From Neobacillus sp. CF12 (GTDB lineage: Bacteria > Bacillota > Bacilli > Bacillales > Cytobacillaceae): DNA of 64,000 nucleotides. Below the pieces are notes generated by a model. It had not been told where the DNA came from and did not search any database. It saw nothing but the letters and a program-made list of their open reading frames with translations. Where the stretch lies: positions 62,001 to 126,000 of the forward strand of contig NZ_JAUCEU010000007.1 in assembly GCF_030348765.1 (NCBI RefSeq), read 5' to 3'. Numbering within the stretch: position 1 is the first letter of the stretch; each line of letters starts with the position of its first letter. Shown here piece by piece: positions 43,185-55,042 of this stretch. The position numbers and the translations under genes were made by a program.

Positions 43185-43335
43185 ACACTAGGAACTTCTT
43201 CAAAAGTATGACTTAGGATTCCCCTTTCAAAAAATCATAACTAATGTGAACATTTGTTAGTTTTTGTAATTTAAATGAAACATTTATCTAAATGTATCGT
43301 ATTAAAAAGTAGATAAGAGTAGGGGGAATTGGTTT

Positions 43336-43857
43336 ATGAAGAAGATCCTTTTTGGTATAGTCTTAATTTTTTTACTTGCTTCGTGTTCAAGTAAAACATC
43401 ATTTGAAGATAGAAGTGCTCAGTTACCTGACGAAATTATAAGTGTAATCGAACCATTACCAGATGATATTAAAGATGAAATGCTAATTCCAACGAAGTTG
43501 CTTTCAGAAGAATATAATGTGGACTTCGGATACACAACGGAACCAGTAAATGATCCAAATGGGAAAATTGTTCTTACTTATTTTATTTTTGCGGATGTAG
43601 ATAGTGATTGGAATATTACATTAAATACCTTTCATACTCCTAGTACTCCAAGTCATGAGTCAAAAGATAATGAAACGATGAAACTTAAAAATGGAACAAA
43701 AGCCACTTACAGCGAAACCAAGGATGGGTTACAAAGAGGAATTATATGGACTGAAGACGATATTACACACGAAATTACTTTAATAGAAAACCCAGAAAGA
43801 AGTGAAACGATATACACAAAAGAAGATTTTATGGAAGTAGTAAACAATTTGAAATAA
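43336..43857 (+). CDS. Lipoprotein of unknown function
   Basis: The 173-residue precursor has a clear lipoprotein signal, MKKILFGIVLIFLLASC, with Cys near residue 17. The mature part opens with EDRSAQLPDEIISVIEPLPDDIK, has a beta-rich centre (IVLTYFIFADVDSDWNITLNTFH) and ends EDDITHEITLIENPERSETIYTKEDF, an arrangement similar to DUF4367-type domains of sporulation-associated proteins, which I would not assert. GGGGGAA precedes ATG. Monocistronic. Confidence 0.75.
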   Translation: MKKILFGIVLIFLLASCSSKTSFEDRSAQLPDEIISVIEPLPDDIKDEMLIPTKLLSEEYNVDFGYTTEPVNDPNGKIVLTYFIFADVDSDWNITLNTFHTPSTPSHESKDNETMKLKNGTKATYSETKDGLQRGIIWTEDDITHEITLIENPERSETIYTKEDFMEVVNNLK

Positions 43858-43976
43858 AACATCTTCAATAGAGAATAAAAAAATACATGAATGAGGTAAA
43901 ATTAGGATAGGCTTTCAATGGGAAATTTATATATAATCAAACCAATACGAGTAAAAACAATAAGGGGGAAACGAAT

Positions 43977-44552
<576 letters not shown>

Positions 44553-44593
44553 TAGTTCAGACAGCCAAGGAAAGACTTTCATTAAATCAACGG

Positions 44594-44626
44594 GGCTTTA
44601 CTTCTGTAAGGAGTAAAGCTTTTTGT
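44594..44626 (+). terminator. Terminator of the DUF4256 gene
   Basis: GCTTTACT pairs with AGTAAAGC, followed by TTTTTG. A near copy of the whole element occurs at 49952-49985. Confidence 0.85.
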
Positions 44627-44684
44627 TGTTCCACTACCGGCAGGTAATTTAATCTATAAAGGCTATAATAGAAGGAGAGTATGC

Positions 44685-44801
44685 ATGAGAAAAATTCAGC
44701 CCTTTTAGTTGGATATAGGAGGGGTTGTAATATTTATTATGTTGATTTTTCTAATTATGATAGTCGAGATGAGAGTACTTGTAAGAAGACAAAAATGGTA
44801 A
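44685..44801 (+). pseudogene. Small single-pass membrane protein gene with TAG at codon 8
   Basis: AAGGAGAG stands 5 bases before ATG 44685. The frame reads MRKIQPF, then TAG (44706-44708), then continues with LDIGGVVIFIMLIFLIMIVE, MRVLVRRQKW and TAA 44799-44801. The downstream part is a convincing membrane helix with a basic inside end, giving a 38-codon protein if read through. No alternative start with a good ribosome site exists after the stop (ATG 44739 is 15 bases beyond a GGAGGGG). I do not recognise a family, so the gene status is a judgement. Confidence 0.45.
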
Positions 44802-44820
44802 ATGATAAGGAAGAAAATTT

Positions 44821-45942
44821 ATGAATACATCTGTATATAAAAGAAAATTAACACCAGACTTAGCTCGAGGTTTTATGTTGTTATTTATTGCATTGGCACA
44901 TGCAAATCAATTTATATTTTCACCAGAACGAGAAATTACACTTACCGACAAGTTAACGGTATTTATTCGGCAAGTAGTAATTGACGGACGTGCTTTCCCG
45001 TTGTTTGCAATCCTTTTTGGATATGGGCTTCACCAGGTATGGAAGGGTCAAGAGAGAAAAGGGATTAGTTGGAAGGATACGAAAAAAATTTTTAGACGAA
45101 GAGGAAGTTGGATGTTAGTGATTGGCTTCTTCCATGCAGCTCTATTCTTGGCGGATATTATCGGGGTTTATGGATTTATCGCTCTCCTTTTTGCTAGTTT
45201 CTTTCTACGATTATCCAATCGAAATATGATCATAATCGCAGTGTTTTTTCTTATCTTGGTGGGAGTATTTGCTCCAGCCATGCCTAGAGGCTTTGATGCA
45301 TTAACTATGGAAGTTACCAATTCGGCTACGATTGAAGACCCTATTGAGGCAAGTATGACTCGAATGTTTGATTGGTTGTTTTACACACCTATACTTAGTC
45401 ATCAGGTTATTCCCGGGGTGCTAATGGGTATTTTGGTGGCACGTTTTCAGTTAATCGATAACCCTCAGAGCCATAAGAGCTTACTTATCAAGACTGCTAG
45501 TTTAGGACTTTTACTATCGACAGTGGGTGGAGTCCCGATGGCCCTGATGTCCTCTTTGTATTGGACTAGTTACAATGAGGTATGGGAAGTAACTGCAAAA
45601 TCGCTTCATACCATCACTGGTTATGCAGGTGGAGTTGGATGGACGGCGCTGATTGGATTGCTCGTCATTAAGCTGGAAGGAAATAGTGGGAGCTTTACAC
45701 AAGCGATTGCAGCTCTTGGACAACGTTCATTGAGTTTTTATCTCTTTCAGTCTATTGTGTTTGTCTTCCTTTTAGCTCCATATGCTGGTGGGCTTGGTGG
45801 ACATATTGGTCAATTGGAGAGTGATTTGATTGCGGTGTTCGTTTGGGTTCTTTCCATATTCGTTGCTAATTTAATGCATCAAAGATCTATTAGAGGGCCA
45901 TTTGAGGCCTTTTTAAGAAATAGATCAGCCATTAAAAACTAA
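44821..45942 (+). CDS. DUF418 (YeiB-like) membrane protein
   Basis: The 373-residue protein has about nine membrane helices and the DUF418 pattern: an N-terminal DUF1624-like part (LTPDLARGFMLLFIALAHAN), DGRAFPLFAILFGYGLHQV near residues 57-75, RRRGSWMLVIGFFHAALFLADIIGVYGFIALLF near 90-122, and the C-terminal LGQRSLSFYLFQSIVFVFLLAPYAGG. The family is a group of acyltransferase-like membrane proteins of unknown role. AAGGAAG precedes ATG 44821. Confidence 0.88.
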   Translation: MNTSVYKRKLTPDLARGFMLLFIALAHANQFIFSPEREITLTDKLTVFIRQVVIDGRAFPLFAILFGYGLHQVWKGQERKGISWKDTKKIFRRRGSWMLVIGFFHAALFLADIIGVYGFIALLFASFFLRLSNRNMIIIAVFFLILVGVFAPAMPRGFDALTMEVTNSATIEDPIEASMTRMFDWLFYTPILSHQVIPGVLMGILVARFQLIDNPQSHKSLLIKTASLGLLLSTVGGVPMALMSSLYWTSYNEVWEVTAKSLHTITGYAGGVGWTALIGLLVIKLEGNSGSFTQAIAALGQRSLSFYLFQSIVFVFLLAPYAGGLGGHIGQLESDLIAVFVWVLSIFVANLMHQRSIRGPFEAFLRNRSAIKN

Positions 45943-46131
45943 AAATAAGACGGAAAGGTCTAGCTATTTTTATAATAATAGTTCTCTTCCTAACTTAATT
46001 ATAGCAGATAAAATATGGTCAAAATAGACTGTTTATTCACATTTACAACTGCTAAAATGCAATAGAACCTTACTAAGATCTGTTGGAGGGATAAATTTTT
46101 CAAACTCAGTTGGAAACCCAAAAGAAGGTAG

Positions 46132-48741
<2,610 letters not shown>

Positions 48742-48768
48742 TAGGGTAATCAGAAATTTAAGAGCAAT

Positions 48769-48806
48769 TAAAACCGCTTGGATGTGCGTTCAAGCGGTTT
48801 TTTTGC
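48769..48806 (+). terminator. Terminator of the rph-like gene
   Basis: AAACCGCTTG (48771-48780) pairs with CAAGCGGTTT (48791-48800), followed by TTTTTTG. Confidence 0.95.
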
Positions 48807-49084
48807 GAACCTATAAGATGGTCATTCTTATGTCTTTCGTTTTTGGGGTGAGATAGATCATTATCCTTCTTGAATCAATCCCGCGACTAGTTTTCAAATA
48901 GTAAACTATACCAAATAAGAAAAAATACTGAGACATCCAATTTGCTACTAGAGAATCGGTAAGGATTATCCCTGTGGCGGTCATATCTTGTTTTGGTAAC
49001 GAGGTAGATTAATGGAGAAGGTATTTATTTTTAACAACCAGAATATATATTACACTCTAAAACTAAGTTTAAGGTGGTTTCAAA
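48807..49084. other. Gene-free stretch
   Basis: No coding frame with a ribosome site until AAGGTGG just before ATG 49085, and no strong hairpin. Confidence 0.5.
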
Positions 49085-49309
49085 ATGGATAAAAGAGTTG
49101 TATTTGACTTTGAAATTGAGTTTACGAATGGTGGTGGAATTCAAGGACAGGAATTCCGTCTTGATATTGATGGTGATGACATTTCTGACGAAGAGTTGGC
49201 AAGGTATATCGTCGAAGATATGAGGTTGCTAATGGTAGGAGATGTAAGGATTCTCAACAAGAAAATCATAAATGAAAAACATAAACGAAGAACTGATGGC
49301 GAGAAATAA
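49085..49309 (+). CDS. Small conserved-looking acidic protein, 74 aa
   Basis: The product, MDKRVVFDFEIEFTNGGGIQ then GQEFRLDIDGDDISDEELAR and YIVEDMRLLMVGDVRILNKK, has an alternating strand pattern with a glycine turn and a basic tail. I recall similar short Bacillus proteins without known function. AAGGTGG lies 7 bases before ATG. Monocistronic. Confidence 0.6.
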   Translation: MDKRVVFDFEIEFTNGGGIQGQEFRLDIDGDDISDEELARYIVEDMRLLMVGDVRILNKKIINEKHKRRTDGEK

Positions 49310-49502
49310 TTAATGTTTATTTTACCAAGTTTAAGCTACCGAATAGCTGGCTTTTTCTTTTTTTGGACTAACGTTTCAGGTTAGTTCAATTACCTAAGTC
49401 GTATTTTTGTTGAATTCACTATTTGATTAACTTTTTGAAGACATGCTCATAAATAGGTAACTACCGTATATTGTTGATATCTACCTATTAGGAGGATGTG
49501 TT

Positions 49503-49892
49503 TTGTACAACTATCTTAGTCCGTATTTGAATCACTTCATTAACCATTATAACTATGGTACTCAATATCTACATCCAATCACTAAAAGTCCAAACTGGTA
49601 TAGAAATAATCGCTATGCCACTCGTGTTAAATCATTTTCCAAAGAGGAGGCATCAGCAATCGCTTTACTTTTAGGCATTGATTTTACTAAAAGCAAGTTT
49701 GATTTAGATGAGTTTTGGATGGGAGTAAATACAGAGCTTGAACATGGGAAAATATCCAGCCAAACCAATGTTACAGGTGATGATCCTATTATTACTGGGA
49801 AAATTGCACTGGCTCATCTTAATGAGTTTCCTGATTACTACAAAAGATTAAAGGTACTTGAGGATGAAGCAAAAGCCTTTTGGAGCAAATGA
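49503..49892 (+). CDS. DUF5661-like protein
   Basis: The 129-residue product has SKEEASAIALLLGIDFTKSKFDLDEFWMGVNTELEHGKI near residues 45-83, TNVTGDDPIITGKIALAHLNEFPDYYKRLKVLEDEA near 88-123. The ELEHG, GKIALAHL-x-E-x-PDYY pattern is that of DUF5661, found in phages and bacteria and of unknown role. AGGAGG stands 7 bases before TTG 49503. The first 40 residues (Tyr/His-rich) are additional. Confidence 0.7.
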   Translation: MYNYLSPYLNHFINHYNYGTQYLHPITKSPNWYRNNRYATRVKSFSKEEASAIALLLGIDFTKSKFDLDEFWMGVNTELEHGKISSQTNVTGDDPIITGKIALAHLNEFPDYYKRLKVLEDEAKAFWSK

Positions 49893-49951
49893 TTTAATTG
49901 GATAGCCTATATTTGTAAGCGAGTTTGTGAATTATTGTAATTAATTAATTG

Positions 49952-49985
49952 GGGCTTTACTTCAAGTAGGAGTAGAGCTTTTCTT
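49952..49985 (+). terminator. Terminator, near copy of the one at 44594
   Basis: GCTTTACT pairs with AGTAGAGC, followed by TTTTCTTG. The flanking bases GGGGCTTTACTT and GGAGTA are shared with the copy 5.4 kb upstream. Confidence 0.75.
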
Positions 49986-50199
49986 GTTCAACAAAGGTTT
50001 GATAGTGGAATAGTGGAAATTAAAAAATTCATAAAATATGGAACCTTCTAAAATGAAATTCGTAATAGTAATAAAGAGTGATGATTTATCTTGAAGAGTT
50101 TAATAACACCTGGATACTCTTTTTAATTTCTGTATTTACAATGATTTGTTTTTTGATTAAAAGCTACTAATATGTATTCTAATAGGTGGGGGAGATTAG

Positions 50200-51030
50200 A
50201 TGGTATGGTTACTCCTGATTGGGGTTATGTCTTGGTTTATTTTATTTTCACGCAAAAAACTCTTAAATTTGGTATTTCTCCAAAAGCAGTCGAGATCAAA
50301 CCAATAAAAGGGTTGAAAAAACTAAGTGATCATCTGGAACAGTCCATGAGTGAAAGTTATATAAAATACGTAGAAGAGAGGGTAAAGAAAGAAACAAAGT
50401 TAAAAGAAAATGAGTACAAGTGGCGTCTACTAGATTTAAAACGCTACTTTATTATGACTTCTCTATTAAAAGAGTCTCCAATGTTTAGTGAAAAAGTTGA
50501 TGAACACTGGCATCAGATGCTCCTGTTTACCCGTGAGTATGATGATTTTTCAAAAAAAATATTTAGGGAGTGTTCTTCACCACAGTCCAAATATAAAAGA
50601 GTCGCCTGATCCGGATTTGCGAGGATTTTTTGATTGGTTGTATTCGGAACTTTTTTACATAAGAAAAGAGAATATCTATCTTTATAAGGGGTTCTTCAGA
50701 TTCCCTGTACATCCAATGATCATTGATGAATTCAAGAATTTACCAGAAAATGAACTTATAGATCTCTTTTTTAAAAGAGATCTAAAATATATGACTACTG
50801 TACTCACACTTATCTCCTCCATGAAAAAAACAGCCAATAGTGTAATGGATTATGAAAAAGGTGTCATACAAGAAAAGATGAAAAAAAGTAAAATACAGAA
50901 AGATTACAACTTAATGCTCGTTCCTTTCTTATCTGTTTCTTATTTTCATTATAATGAATTTGCGAGTTACATGAATAGTAGCAGCGCCGGTTCATCAAGT
51001 TGTACAAGTTGCGGTGGGGGCGGAGATTAA
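50200..51030 (+). pseudogene. GRDP-like (glycine-rich-domain-containing-protein-like) gene with two poly-A frameshifts
   Basis: GGGGGAG lies 5 bases before ATG 50200, which opens a frame with a membrane anchor, MVWLLLIGVMSWFILFSRKK. At the A6 run 50254-50259 the meaningful frame shifts (one A missing) to TLKFGISPKAVEIKPIKGLK and on to VDEHWHQMLLFTREYDDFSKK. At the A8 run 50552-50559 it shifts back (one A extra) to YLGSVLHHSPN and runs to the stop at 51030, ending SSSCTSCGGGGD. The joined product of about 276 residues has the VDE-x-WH and HH-x-P signatures of the GRDP-like family. The two indels compensate, so only the middle is out of frame. Confidence 0.75.
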
Positions 51031-51248
51031 TCAAAAACATGCGAACGGTTCTTCTGCTTCCTTCCTAATCCATTACTACTTTAAAAAGGGAGAGACCAGA
51101 TTTCGACTTTGAATATTCCTTATTTACGATCTGAATCGAGATATGTACTGTGCTTAGTTATTTAAATAGACTTCTCTCAGACAAACATCTTTTATTAATC
51201 TCCTTGTACTCCCAAGGAAATTTACAGTTTTTTCTATGAGGTGATATT

Positions 51249-51671
51249 ATGCACGTAAAAGGGTTGAATCATTTTCTATTTTCAGTTTCTAATCTAGAAG
51301 ATTCCATTGAGTTTTATAAAAACGTGTTTGATGCAAGGCTGTTAGTGAAGGGAAGACAAACAGCCTATTTTGATTTAAATGGTATGTGGCTTGCTCTTAA
51401 TGAAGAAAAAGATATTCCTCGCAATGGGTTTATCCAATCGTACACACATATAGCTTTTTCAATAGACGAAGAAGAATTTGATAATGTGTACCATAAACTA
51501 AAGGATTTGAATGTAAACATTTTGAATGGACGCCAAAGGGACGAAAAAGATAAAAAGTCTATCTACTTTACAGACCTAGATGGGCATAAATTTGAATTTC
51601 ATACAGGTACTTTACAAGATCGACTGGATTATTACATAAAGGAAAAGAAACATATGGAGTTTTACGATTAA
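51249..51671 (+). CDS. fosB: Metallothiol transferase FosB (fosfomycin resistance)
   Basis: The 140-residue VOC-fold enzyme adds bacillithiol to fosfomycin. It matches FosB along its length: VKGLNHFLFSVSNLEDSIEFYKNVF with the first metal His near residue 8, QSYTHIAFSI with the second His near 66, and DLDGHKFEFHTGTLQDRLDYY with the metal Glu near 115. AGGTG lies before ATG 51249. In B. subtilis fosB depends on SigW; I could not find a convincing ECF promoter in the 200 bases upstream. Monocistronic. Confidence 0.92.
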   Translation: MHVKGLNHFLFSVSNLEDSIEFYKNVFDARLLVKGRQTAYFDLNGMWLALNEEKDIPRNGFIQSYTHIAFSIDEEEFDNVYHKLKDLNVNILNGRQRDEKDKKSIYFTDLDGHKFEFHTGTLQDRLDYYIKEKKHMEFYD

Positions 51672-51755
51672 TTGTTTTCAGCGGTCATTGTTAAATGTTC
51701 ATTTTAAGGCTAAGGATGGGATGAATTAATCTTGAAATAAAAGGACTAATTAAAA

Positions 51756-51923
51756 ATGGAAACGAATAACTTTAAAGTGGTTCCTGAAAAACTGGTAGGG
51801 AAGACAGTGGAAGAAGTTGCGATTGCTAATAATGCTGTAGTGATAAAATTTACTGACGGTACATTTTTTGACATCTACTCTTCACAAACATTAAAAACAT
51901 CAACAAACAATCTGGAAGGTTAA
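51756..51923 (+). CDS. Small beta-rich protein, 55 aa
   Basis: ATG 51756 to TAA 51921-51923 codes for METNNFKVVPEKLVGKTVEE then VAIANNAVVIKFTDGTFFDI and YSSQTLKTSTNNLEG. The middle VVIKFTDGTFFDIY is a typical beta hairpin of small DUF-type proteins. AAGGAC lies about 10 bases upstream. No family recognised. Confidence 0.55.
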   Translation: METNNFKVVPEKLVGKTVEEVAIANNAVVIKFTDGTFFDIYSSQTLKTSTNNLEG

Positions 51924-52111
51924 AAGTTTAAAACAATAAGCAAAATTTAACATAAAATAGATGATAAATACTTCGTTAATGATTTTATAGTTTTAGTTAT
52001 ATTTTTATAAAATCAATTAATGCTTCTAAGTTCAAGCTTAGAATTCTTAATTTAATGAACAAGGACATTAATATAGCCTTTTTTTCATACTATATTTTGG
52101 AGGTGGAAAAA

Positions 52112-52552
52112 ATGCCAAGAGTATCTTACCGAAGTTCAGACATTGACTTAATGGCCAGGATGATGAGAGCAGAGGCTGAAGGCGAAGGAAAACAAGGAAT
52201 GCTATATGTTGGGAATGTAATTGTCAACCGAGTTGTCGCAGAATGTCCAGACTTTAGAGCATTGACAAATATTGAGCAAGTCATTTTTCAAGTACAGGGA
52301 GGAAATTTCTCATTTGAAGCGGTTCAAAAAGGCAATGTATTTTATCAAAGAGCAAGAGAATCTGAAAGAAGATTAGCAAGACAGAATGTGCAAAATTGGA
52401 GAGAACACCCAGCGAAATATTCTCTATGGTACTTTAATCCAACTGGTCCGTGTCCTCCAACATGGTACGACCAACCTTTTACTGGTCAATTTAAAGAACA
52501 TTGTTTTTATGAACCAAAACCAGGAACATGTGATAGTGTTTATAGAGGATGA
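52112..52552 (+). CDS. cwlJ: Spore cortex-lytic hydrolase CwlJ
   Basis: The 146-residue protein matches CwlJ/SleB catalytic domains (Hydrolase_2): SSDIDLMARMMRAEAEGEGKQGMLYVGNVIVNRV near residues 8-42 with the catalytic Glu, FEAVQKGNVFYQRARESERRLARQ, and PAKYSLWYFNPTGPCPPTWYDQPFTGQFKEHCFYEP near the end. It hydrolyses cortex peptidoglycan with muramic delta-lactam during germination and is deposited in the spore coat, hence no signal peptide. GGAGGTGG fits ATG 52112. The usual partner gerQ is not here. Confidence 0.9.
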   Translation: MPRVSYRSSDIDLMARMMRAEAEGEGKQGMLYVGNVIVNRVVAECPDFRALTNIEQVIFQVQGGNFSFEAVQKGNVFYQRARESERRLARQNVQNWREHPAKYSLWYFNPTGPCPPTWYDQPFTGQFKEHCFYEPKPGTCDSVYRG

Positions 52553-52686
52553 CAAGTTTGCTTTTTGGGGCACGATTCGAATAATTGAAGAATTTAATTA
52601 AAGTACGGGGGATTTTCTTAAATTACTTGCAGCAAACATGAAGGATATTGGTAAGCTAAAAAAGTAAATACAAAATGTCTGTGTTT

Positions 52687-52697
52687 TATGGTATAAT
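52687..52697 (+). promoter_or_regulatory. Extended -10 promoter upstream of the antiporter leader
   Basis: ATGGTATAAT (TG-N-TATAAT, core 52692-52697) is an extended -10 element with no clear -35. Transcripts should start near 52704 and run straight into the hairpin at 52732. Confidence 0.55.
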
Positions 52698-52731
52698 ATT
52701 TAGTATACAAATAAATAGCGAAAATTTTTGG

Positions 52732-52782
52732 AGGAGCCTGTCACCAAGGGATAACTATGCCCTTGGTAACAGGCTCCTTTTG
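52732..52782 (+). terminator. Leader hairpin/attenuator before the antiporter gene
   Basis: AGGAGCCTGT-C-ACCAAGGG (52732-52750) pairs with CCCTTGGT-A-ACAGGCTCCT (52760-52778), an 18-pair stem with one mismatch, followed by TTTTG. It begins about 28 bases after the likely transcription start and lies between promoter and gene, so it should act as an attenuator or end a very short RNA. Confidence 0.7.
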
Positions 52783-52826
52783 TATGTCATTTTAAGTTTG
52801 AATCATTAATGAGAGGTGGAATCAAA

Positions 52827-53984
52827 ATGTTTATACTTCAATTAGCACTTATTATCATTGCAGCAAAAATTGCAGGAAGTTTGAGTGTGAAATTTGGTCA
52901 ACCTTCCGTACTGGGAGAAATTATTGTCGGGGTTTTATTAGGACCATCTGTTTTTGGACTTATCAGTGCCACAGATACTTTATCAACATTTAGTACGATT
53001 GGTGTTATATTGTTAATGTTCATTGCAGGATTAGAGACTGATCTTGATGAATTTAAACGATCTGGAAAATCATCCATCATTGTAGCTTTTGGCGGAATTA
53101 TCGTTCCATTATTATTAGGATATTTTGCAGGGGTAATAATGGATTTATCTAATCTACAATCTTGGTTTTTAGGTGTTATGCTATCAGCTACAAGTGTAAG
53201 TATCTCTGTGCAGGCACTTAAAGAAATGAACCAGCTAAAAACTCCTGAAGGAACGACTATATTAGGTGCTGCCGTCATTGATGATGTTGTTGTCATGGTC
53301 ATTTTAGCCTTCCTTATGAGTTTTGCTGGTGGCGGGGAAGTATCTCTATCAACATTGGTAATAAAGAAAGTATTGTTCTTTATTGTAGCGATAGTAATTG
53401 CTTGGAAAGTTGTTCCGTGGGTAATGAATAAATTCACAAAATTGCCTGTTAGTGAAAGTGTTATTTCGACCGCTTTAATTATTTGTTTTGTATTTTCTTT
53501 TGCAGCTGAATATACTGGTGTTGCCAATATTATTGGAGCATATATTGCTGGTATTGCCATTGGCTTAACGAAATTTAAGCACGAAGTTTTTGAGAAAGTT
53601 GAAACAATTAGTTACTCTATTTTTGTTCCCGTATTCTTTGCCTACATCGGTATATCGGCGGAATTTACTGGCATTCTAGAAAATTTAGGTCTTATTATTT
53701 CCCTTAGTATCTTAGCTGTCTTAACAAAATTTGTAGGTGCAGGTCTCGGTGCAAAACTTTCTGGATTTGGGTGGAATCGTTCAATGGGAATTGGTTCGGC
53801 AATGGTATCACGTGGTGAAGTTGCATTAATTGTTGCGGCAATGGGCTTATCAGCGAATCTAATTACTCAAGATTTATTTGCTACTGTCATTGTTGTTGTT
53901 ATCGTAACAACGGTTGTTACTCCTCCAATGATGAAATGGTTTTTCCAATCGAAGAAGCAAACTAAATCTGTTCTCAACTATTAA
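52827..53984 (+). CDS. CPA2-family cation/proton antiporter
   Basis: The 385-residue membrane protein has about twelve helices and CPA2 features: GQPSVLGEIIVGVLLGPSVFGLI near residues 22-44, LLMFIAGLETDLDEFKRSGK near 66-85, and AAVIDDVVVMVILAFLMSF near 155-173, where the two Asp in the unwound helix carry cations. It lacks a TrkA-N domain at the C-terminus, unlike KefB. It should exchange Na+ or K+ for protons. ATG 52827 with AGAGGTGG upstream is preferred to ATG 52809. An attenuator-like hairpin lies in its leader. Confidence 0.9.
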   Translation: MFILQLALIIIAAKIAGSLSVKFGQPSVLGEIIVGVLLGPSVFGLISATDTLSTFSTIGVILLMFIAGLETDLDEFKRSGKSSIIVAFGGIIVPLLLGYFAGVIMDLSNLQSWFLGVMLSATSVSISVQALKEMNQLKTPEGTTILGAAVIDDVVVMVILAFLMSFAGGGEVSLSTLVIKKVLFFIVAIVIAWKVVPWVMNKFTKLPVSESVISTALIICFVFSFAAEYTGVANIIGAYIAGIAIGLTKFKHEVFEKVETISYSIFVPVFFAYIGISAEFTGILENLGLIISLSILAVLTKFVGAGLGAKLSGFGWNRSMGIGSAMVSRGEVALIVAAMGLSANLITQDLFATVIVVVIVTTVVTPPMMKWFFQSKKQTKSVLNY

Positions 53985-53993
53985 GGTATCCGT

Positions 53994-54030
53994 AAAAAAG
54001 TCAGCTCTATTTAGAGGCTGACTTTTTCTA
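53994..54030 (+). terminator. Terminator of the antiporter gene
   Basis: AAAAAAGTCAGC pairs with GCTGACTTTTT around CTCTATTTAGAG. The following 240 bases to the next gene show only AT-rich promoter sequence. Confidence 0.9.
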
Positions 54031-54278
54031 ACTTAAAATTTCAATATAGATTCTTCAGTTAGAGGCGGCGAATAAGTCATCTCTGTTTTCTTTATAAATA
54101 ACAAGAAGCTAAGTTGATGTGTGGAGCTTAACCTTAAATATTAAGTGAATTGATTTATTTAATACTAAAGTTAACTTATTGAATTAAATTATTAATTTTT
54201 ATAAATAATTTTAATTTTTTGTTTGAAAATATAAAAATATGATGTATGATATGATTAACTAAAAGAAAGGAGAACAGT

Positions 54279-54650
54279 ATGGCTTATCCTTTACTTACTA
54301 ATTGTCCTGTTTGCAGCAAAGCGCTTAAAATTACTAAACTACAGTGTACCCATTGTCAGACAACGGTAGAAAATGAATTTGAAGTTTCAAGACTGGCTGC
54401 TCTCGGTCAGGAACAGCTTCATTTTATTGAGATTTTTCTAAAATGCCGTGGAAATATCAAAGAGGTCGAGAAGGAACTCGGGATTTCCTATCCGACTGTC
54501 AGAGGAAAATTAGATGAAATTATCTCTACTCTGGGATATTCTTCTCAAAAGAGACCGGAAGTGGATAAGAAAAAAATTGTATCGTTATTGGAAAAAGGCG
54601 AAATTACGGCTGAGAAAGCCATTCAGTTATTAAAAGAGGGGGAAGAATAA
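54279..54650 (+). CDS. DUF2089 family protein (zinc ribbon plus helix-turn-helix)
   Basis: The 123-residue protein begins with a zinc ribbon, TNCPVCSKALKITKLQCTHCQTT, with CxxC pairs near residues 9-12 and 24-27, followed by QLHFIEIFLKCRGNIKEVEKELGISYPTVRGKLDEIISTLGY near 48-90, a helix-turn-helix typical of DUF2089, and a SHOCT-like tail (LLEKGEITAEKAIQLL). It is likely a DNA-binding regulator of its own operon. AAAGGAG precedes ATG. The next gene overlaps its stop by one base. Confidence 0.85.
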   Translation: MAYPLLTNCPVCSKALKITKLQCTHCQTTVENEFEVSRLAALGQEQLHFIEIFLKCRGNIKEVEKELGISYPTVRGKLDEIISTLGYSSQKRPEVDKKKIVSLLEKGEITAEKAIQLLKEGEE

Positions 54651-55039
54651 TGAAGGATGAAATTTCGAGAGTTTTAACGCTGGTAGAGGAAGGAAAGATT
54701 GATAAGGAAAAAGCAAGTGAATTAATTTCTATTTTACAAGGTAAAGATCAGCCAGAGGCCGTGACAATAAGAAAAGAAGTCCCTTTTGGAAATAAAATGT
54801 TAAAGATTCGTGTGACCTCCGAAGAAGGTGATAATGTCAATGTTAATTTACCGATTAATCTGGTAAAGGCTGTTTTAAAAGTAGGTACAAATATCGCAGA
54901 AAAAATACCTGAGGCAGAAAAATATGTAAAAGATATTAACGTTGACCTGCTCATCGAAGCAATTGAAAACGAATTGGATGGTGAGATTGTTAACATCACC
55001 TCGGCCAATGGTGATAAAGTTTTTGTGGTGATTGAGTAG
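54650..55039 (+). CDS. SHOCT-like domain protein (YvlB-like region)
   Basis: The 129-residue protein starts with a SHOCT-like helix pair (EISRVLTLVEEGKIDKEKASELISIL, similar to the tail of the DUF2089 protein) followed by a domain with KMLKIRVTSEEGDNVNVNLPINLVKAVLKVG near residues 47-77 and DGEIVNITSANGDKVFVVIE at the end. Such proteins accompany DUF2089 regulators and phage-shock-like operons in Bacilli. It overlaps the previous gene by one base and is followed 3 bases later by a third gene. Confidence 0.75.
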   Translation: MKDEISRVLTLVEEGKIDKEKASELISILQGKDQPEAVTIRKEVPFGNKMLKIRVTSEEGDNVNVNLPINLVKAVLKVGTNIAEKIPEAEKYVKDINVDLLIEAIENELDGEIVNITSANGDKVFVVIE

Positions 55040-55042
55040 ATT

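Noticed and set aside
50081..50170. 29-residue hydrophobic frame (starting MIYLEEFNN) before the GRDP-like gene
   Set aside because: The start has an AAAGAGTG element directly against ATG, which is too close, and no conserved feature; left unannotated.
52898..53560. 220-residue reverse-strand open frame over the antiporter gene
   Set aside because: Long only because the coding strand is rich in hydrophobic codons; no start signal and no recognisable protein pattern.
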